Positions 58,266-64,000 of a DNA stretch of 64,000 nucleotides are shown here, piece after piece. The stretch is from NCBI RefSeq assembly GCF_016906535.1, contig NC_057380.1:1054001-1118000 (forward strand), read 5' to 3'. Within the stretch, counting starts at the first letter, position 1; the number at the start of each line of letters is the position of its first letter. The notes beneath the pieces were generated by a model. That model had not been told where the DNA came from and did not search any database. It worked only from the letters and a program-made list of their open reading frames with translations. Made by a program: the position numbers and the translations under genes. The DNA is from Rhizoctonia solani (taxonomy: Eukaryota > Basidiomycota > Agaricomycetes > Cantharellales > Ceratobasidiaceae).

Positions 58266-59911
58266 CTATCCAAGGCATGACGACCAATACCTGCTCAGCC
58301 TGGCTCGTGCCATATCAGCAGTTCCTGGCTTCAACTTGACTTCTGACCCTGTCTCGCATAGATCTCCACCAAGGCCATGATAACAAAGTACCGATCCAAG
58401 TATACGTTCAGGGAGGGAAAATTCTTCCATAACCCCATTGACGAATATCGGAATAGACGGTTCGTTGTGTCCCGCATGACGGAATAAATTCCGGAAGCTC
58501 CACTATATATACACGAATCCATCGGGTCAGAAGCTAGTTATAATAATGATTAAAACTTCCAGTCTGTACTCACCGCACCGCCAGTGTTTTTGCATAAAGT
58601 ATCTCCCTTTTCATTGATCAGGCTGTCGAGAGCAAATCTCGAATTTCCTTTGCCATTCTATCGTACCGGACTTTATGAGCTTACTACTCGATTCTACAAA
58701 TCGAAACAACTCACTCGAACAATGGCATGTTGAATTCCAACCAATACTTTATTGATAGTTTCCAGTATATCGCCAAGGCGCTCGGTGGGCTTTGTTGATT
58801 CCACAGCAACCTGGTTGGCTTTTTCCAAGTGACCATTCAATCTTTCTAGAACTTCGTTGTGTTTCTCAGGAGTTTTGTCCGGCCATTCTGTAGCTTGACT
58901 ATATCGTTCTAATAATCGGTTGGAAACCTGGGTAATCTGGTTAGAGCGCTCAACGAGTTGATTCGTTTGTTCCACTAGTTGATTCGATCGCTCTATGACA
59001 TCTTCGACTCGGAAGCCACTATCATGTACCACGTGTGTCGAACGATTTAGCTCAATGACATTGGCTCCACTTCCAATATTATTTGTATGTGCGTTTTCCT
59101 CGACTTGCACGATACTTTGTTTAGGTTTCTTGACAGATGCCTCGTTGGGTACGTCGTTCTGTCTTATAAAAAGTGTGCATTTAGCTAAGTGGCTATCAGT
59201 ATACATAAAACACCCAGAAGTCGAAGCAACTTGCCCATTTGGATATCGAACAGATGCTGTGACAGCTCCATGTCTGTGCGAGGGTCAAACATTGACTGAA
59301 CTGCGTACGGTCAAGCTCAAGTTCAGCCTCACTATTTTTATGTACCGTACTCACTACTCGAGAATTGATTGTATGACCGTATGGCACTTTGTACCTTGAT
59401 AATCTCCTCCTCGGATGGGGCGCCAATAACGGGCTCGAGCTGAACTGGTACATGGACAGGAAGGACCGGGGGTGTGTATGTTGTATTCTAACCTATGGTT
59501 AGAACTCCTAGTTGGCTCAAAGAACCGATTCATACTTCCGGAAATACCACTGTGTATTTACTCTGATACTTGACTTGATAGGACAGGATGATTGATTACG
59601 TCATACATGTATAAAGCGACCGAGACCCACCCATTTGAGCGTTAAACAAATGTTCTGACAATCGGGCGAGAAGTACAGGGTCGCCCATATCCGGCACTAT
59701 GAAGTGTGATCAGTTGAAATAACCATCAACTTCAAGTCGCCCAATCTGACTCACCGTCAACAACCCGACTGGCCATCCGGATTAAGGCGTGTATTCCCAT
59801 GAACTCTTCATCGCTCGGGATGTCATCAATAGGTTTTAACTCATGAATATTTTTAAGGTAGGGAGGTAGGTCGGGCGGGGAGCACACGCGTCTGGCTACG
59901 TAGGGTGGCAT
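58266..59911 (-). CDS. Laminin-like coiled-coil family protein, copy 5
   Basis: The ATG at 59911 gives 'MPPYVARRVCSPPDLPPYL', 'IHELKPIDDIPSDEEFMGIH', a 'HLF..QM' module near 59640, and a second module near 59400 ('PVIGAPSEEEIIKVQ' pattern). The coiled-coil region is 'ERSNQLVEQTNQLVERSNQI' (58900-59000). Then come 'INKVLVGIQHAIVRV' and a C-terminal domain with 'LCYHGLGGDLCETG', ending 'RYWSSCLG' at 58266. It lies head-to-tail with copy 4, 326 bp apart, so this pair probably arose by tandem duplication. Confidence 0.55.
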
Positions 59912-61454
59912 GGTGGAATGAAGCCCAGATACCCAAGACACAGCCACCTTGGCACCACCCGGGATTAGAATCACATGATTGATCGACGACAAAACCTCTT
60001 TGACTATGTCGCCTCTTGCTGGATGAAATAAGTTGGCAGCATCGGGTTTTGTGTGGGCTGAAGGCGAGTCAGATGTAGAATAACGGCATCGCCTGCCGCT
60101 TATATTGTTTCCAGCCCCTTCCCAGTCATGCTTACCCGATGCTCCCAACTCACGCACCCCAGGACCCAAAGATTTTGAAATCCACCTTCTATACCATTAA
60201 TATCTAGTGCCAGCAACAGTGCTCAGCCCTTGTTACGTAGACTCTTCTGCTATATTCAAAAACAATCTAACAGTGATCCTTATGAATATTAACACTGTTA
60301 TCAAGGTTTGTATCTCGGGCTATTTTTAGAGTTTAGCGGCTGAGAAGCAGGCCGGGGAATAATTATTTGCAAGCCTGGACGAAGGTAGACGAATTCGGCT
60401 GACGGAAAACAAAACATTGGGTCAAGAAGCCAGTAGCCATTTCTACACGATGGGGCAGAGTTACATGATACGTTACGACATTCGGCTCGATGCGCCCTTG
60501 CACGTTGTTTTCTTAAAAGATTACCCCAAACAGTTGTTTGAATTTGAGTGTAATTCCAATTGGTGACCTACTTTCAATGAAAGCTCCTAGTCCATAAATG
60601 TAACACCCTTCGGTGTCCACCCGGTGCTCTTGCCTAATCTTCTTTGGCAAGTAGGCGCACCAATCATCGTGTGCCCATTCAACTCCCGCTAAGGTAAGAA
60701 TTATCACAGAAATTCCTTGAAATGTAAGCGTGTGTCAGACCGGTCGGGTAACATGATGCCAGGTTAGGAAGAAGAATTTTCACGCGCGTACCCACCACTG
60801 TGTACTAGGCGAGGGAAAATTATTCTTGTGAAGTTGGAAACAAATAACCGGCCTTTACTTAATTATACATACCGGGCACCCTTCTACTGTATCTATGGCA
60901 TCAGGATGCAGATTCGATTAATGGACATTTTGCGACTCCGCTGGCTTCGTCGCAAAATAGCGATTTAGCCGGAGCATGCAGCGATTCACGTGACGACCGC
61001 TTCATGTCGTGTCGACTTGCGTCCGACCTCCTCTGCCGTCTGGCCTCGCACACACCGAGTGCCGCGGTACGCCTTTGCGTGTCGTTTTTATCCCACCCAC
61101 CATCCCGTAAGTCACGAGAACTGGTTTGGGCCGCCCACCCACGAGCCAGACTCGCGGCCGGGTGCTCCCGGTCCACCCTCGCTGCTTCGTAGCCGCGGGG
61201 GTTCCCCAAACCTCACCGGTCTGGGTCTCGTGGCCGACAAGGAGGAGCGGGCAGAGGATAATTTCGATAACTACTTGGCCAGCTGGGACGAACTCAGGAA
61301 CGCTCCTCGTACTATGCAGTTAAATACCAAGTGCACTCTGGATAACTGAATATTATTCATATTCATCCCGAATGGGTGCAATATCGAGGGTCTGTTTACC
61401 AAAAATGAGTAGTACAATGCATATATGCGCGAGCCTCGAGTTACATGTGATCCA
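59912..61454. other. No clearly supported gene
   Basis: About 1.5 kb. A minus-strand frame at 60707-60513 ('GVEWAHDDWCAYLPKK', 'VDTEGCYIYGLGAFIES') looks protein-like and may be one exon of an unknown gene. A GC-rich block at 60990-61350 has an open plus frame with no known motif. I could not build a gene from either. Confidence 0.35.
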
Positions 61455-63145
61455 TTACATAAAATAAATCATCCATAGGTGAAGTCTCAGTCCTATCAAA
61501 ACATAGTATCGATTAAAAGGATAATCAGGAATTTCTGAACTCCTGTAGTTCCACTGATATACTCTGCCTTTCGCAGTCGTCAATCCCAACACAATTTGTT
61601 GCGCGCATGCTTTCGTCGTTTTCATTTCCCGCGACTCGCCACTCCGTATCATGAAGGTTGTACTGCCGGTTCTTTCGCTGCTACTAGGAGCGACCGAGCT
61701 CTTTAACTCCTCGTTGAATACGCGGAGAGATAGTAGTATTCGGTTGCAAAGGGTGGAGTGAAGTGCAATTAAGTAACTAAAAGTATCAATTGTTAATCGA
61801 CGTCTACATTAGCGGTCCTATACTCTATACTCACGCTGATCCAAGAGCTATATTATTGATCTTTTGATCGATTCCTAGAAATATTGAAATTAGCAGGGAA
61901 GCGCAGTTGATCACATAGTAGAACAGTCCGCTACTCGACAATTAGCATTACGAAGGGTTAAAGAAGGTTCACTGGGCTCACTCGCGCATTAAGCATTGAA
62001 TGATAGGCAATCGCACTCCCCCACGGTTCAGCATTCGAGTTCTATACAATGTTGCTAGGAATATACCCGTGTCCAGAGAGAGCCCGATAAGATAGGGTAC
62101 CAGGGTGACCCGTCGAGGTAGGATCGTTAAGCAACCGGTGATGAGATCGGGGACTGTGATGAAAGTGGCGAACTTTAGCCCTCGTACCAGTATACAAGCT
62201 AAGCGAACCTTCTTTACCTGGGTTGGGTATTATTGTCATCCGACTTACATCCAATTGGAATATCACTATGCAGCCGATGGTGCCACTCACGCAACAGAAG
62301 GCTAGTCCACTGGAATAGAATCAGCTCAATATCAAATGTGCCAAGATCACGCTTCGACTCACGCGCAAACGTATGGACTGTGATAGGAATAAATTAGTCT
62401 AATCAGCACAATGAAACTTAGGGTGTACGCTGGGCACTACTCACTTGCGGTCAAATAGAATCCAAGCTCTGAGAGACATCACGACTAGTGAAGGTTGCCA
62501 AGTTTCCATTATCGTATGTCCAGAATGCGAATATATTAGTCTTACTGGTTGTGTTGAATATCAGGATAATAACACCATAGCCATAGAAAGTTATTGTCCT
62601 GCGACACCTGGGAGGGGTAAGCCTGTGAAACATTTGTGTCAAGGGTGAAGATTACCAACCTCTGTACAAGTGATGCGTTAATATAGTGATAAATTAATGA
62701 TTTATCGAGTATAGCTTACGGGTATCGATACATCGTGACTAAATATCACTTAACAATAAGTGTGTTTAAGTGTTGATCAAATTGCTGGATCAGGCGATGC
62801 AAAACTTACTCGGAACATAGACCCTGCCCATACGGCTAGTTGAGTTTACTCGCACCATCGTTGTGATGACTCAAACGTACCCAAGAACAAGAATACTCCA
62901 GATCCGATTGAAGTGAAAAGCAATACGCCCATATCCCCATTTTGATGACCATACATGTTTGATCTCAGTTTCGAACGTCACGAATAGGTCAAGCACAAAA
63001 AATGTGACCGAGACAACTGTGAATATATGTAAGTCGGGACAACACAAGCGCGACGCAGCAGAAGCTTACGAGCTAGGTTCTTTGCGATCTCAACCTGGTG
63101 ATACGCATCCAGGAGAAGATCCAGTAGTGCATTTGCGAGACTCAT
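61455..63145 (-). CDS. DUF6533-type seven-helix membrane protein
   Basis: Exons can be traced along the minus strand: 'MSLANALLDLLLDAYHQ' (ATG 63145); 'TVVSVTFFVLDLFVTFETE' and 'HVWSSKWGYGRIAFHFNR' (about 63030-62870); 'VVMSLRAWILFDRK' (about 62460); 'FCCVSGTIGCIVIFQLD' (62290); 'LKFATFITVPDLITG' (62160); 'SGLFYYVINCASLLISIFLG' (61920); and 'YFIALHSTLCNRILLSLRVF' (61750). The tail ends at 61455. The 'D.LvTfe.EI..vW.skW...' opening, the 'LRAW.LfdR' helix, 'GLFYYVIN' and 'LHSTLCNR' are the ordered signature of the agaricomycete DUF6533 membrane family (seven hydrophobic helices, often called putative receptors). Ligand unknown. Some exon joints are not fully resolved. Confidence 0.66.
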
Positions 63146-64000
63146 AGCTAGAGGTGACGTGCCACGGGGGGCAGACACGAGCAAAATGGATAGTACGATG
63201 ATCCAGGTCGACTATTCTTAACTGGCCGCTGGTGGTTCTAGAAGTATCTTGGTGGGGTCGGATTTGCGATCGGCGGATCCAGAATTTCCCGGCGGGCTAC
63301 TCGAAACTTGCACCGACTCACCGCCGATCTGAAATGGGTTCGATCAAGGATTATATTGATCTGGGCCACATATGTACTCTCCGACGGTGGCACGAGGTAT
63401 TCTCAAGTTGTAACTATGCTCAATTGAGTGCTATATGCCAAACTCGGTTTATCACGCTGCTTAATTTCAGAGTTGGTTGCAACGTGACTTGGTCATAGTA
63501 TTGTGGCGCCTCGTAGTTTCCAATCATTTCAAACGAGATTACTGCCTACTACAGTCTCGCTTGCTGGGACCACCCGACCCAAGTTGGTGTCGAAGCAAGT
63601 GCTCTTTGTCATTTGTTACGAATCAACATTTGTTGACCCCAAGAATTATGCTAGTGTTCTCAGTGTCATATGGATCAAGCGACGTACAGCTCCACGGGCG
63701 CAAATAGAAGTGGCACAAAAAATACCCGATGAATACGGTACCGGGCCCACGGTGTTAAGCTCGGCGCGCGGTGGGTCACAGCCTATGGATGCCGAGATAA
63801 TACAGTGTATCTCCTATAATCGGTTAACTGCATCGTAGGTCGCGTGTTTAAGGGTCCTGATTGAATCTATTTACATTCTGGGTGCACTCTGTCGCAGGTT
63901 GCCTGTAGCCTCTTGTTTCTCCACCGTTATACCTGAATACAGCCTGTCACTATGAAGGCGTTGGGAACACCGACACCGGTACTATATCATATGCATCAGG
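63146..64000. other. Window end, no supported gene
   Basis: Open frames on the plus strand (63503-63838 and others) overlap in different phases with no recognisable motif. They could be exons of a gene continuing beyond the window. Confidence 0.35.

Overview
This window looks like a dikaryotic fungal genome, most likely an agaricomycete of the Rhizoctonia/Ceratobasidium type. The evidence is the many 47-70 bp GT-AG introns, a BTB protein, a GH7 cellulase with a C-terminal CBM1, a GH1 beta-glucosidase, a CRN-like kinase, a seven-helix DUF6533 protein, and five copies of a coiled-coil family I associate with Rhizoctonia (often labelled 'laminin domain protein'). The taxon is inferred from remembered family resemblance, because no database search was possible.

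Layout. 0-17 kb: a BTB gene (-), a broken UTP25-like gene (+), a SAM methyltransferase (-), a long gene-poor stretch, an intact small beta-trefoil gene (+), a decayed CRN-kinase gene (-) and a GH1 beta-glucosidase (-). 17-25 kb: 'laminin-like' copy 1 (-), then a 6.3 kb LINE flanked by a 15-bp target duplication. 26-36 kb: laminin-like copy 2 (+), a secreted DUF1838-like protein (+), a second beta-trefoil gene (-), laminin-like copy 3 (-) and a GH7 cellobiohydrolase (-). 37.5-39.8 kb: two nested TA-flanked inverted-repeat elements, the inner one a 1.41 kb near-perfect foldback. 41-56 kb: an 8.2 kb Ty3-type LTR retrotransposon split by a 6.4 kb chromodomain-bearing Ty3-type element. 56-64 kb: laminin-like copies 4 and 5 (-) and a DUF6533 gene (-).

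Most notable points. (1) In both LTR pairs every substitution I could find (7 of 7 and 7 of 7) is a CpG to TpG/CpA transition. The same change explains stop codons and lost catalytic aspartates in the outer element, so CpG-directed mutation or methyl-C deamination appears to be silencing transposons here. (2) The inner LTR element has a primer-binding site complementary to a 13-nt stretch of its own LTR, 34 nt downstream of a TATA box, as in Tf1-type self-priming. (3) The foldback element carries four copies of a 16-bp motif and sits inside a second, older TA-flanked element. (4) Several otherwise conserved genes (methyltransferase, GH7, GH1, LINE, laminin-like copy 1) are broken by apparent single-base losses, often in short homopolymers. 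This looks more like residual sequencing error than gene death, although it cannot be settled from the sequence alone.

The coordinates of multi-exon genes are spans. Introns were placed by eye from splice signals and reading frame.
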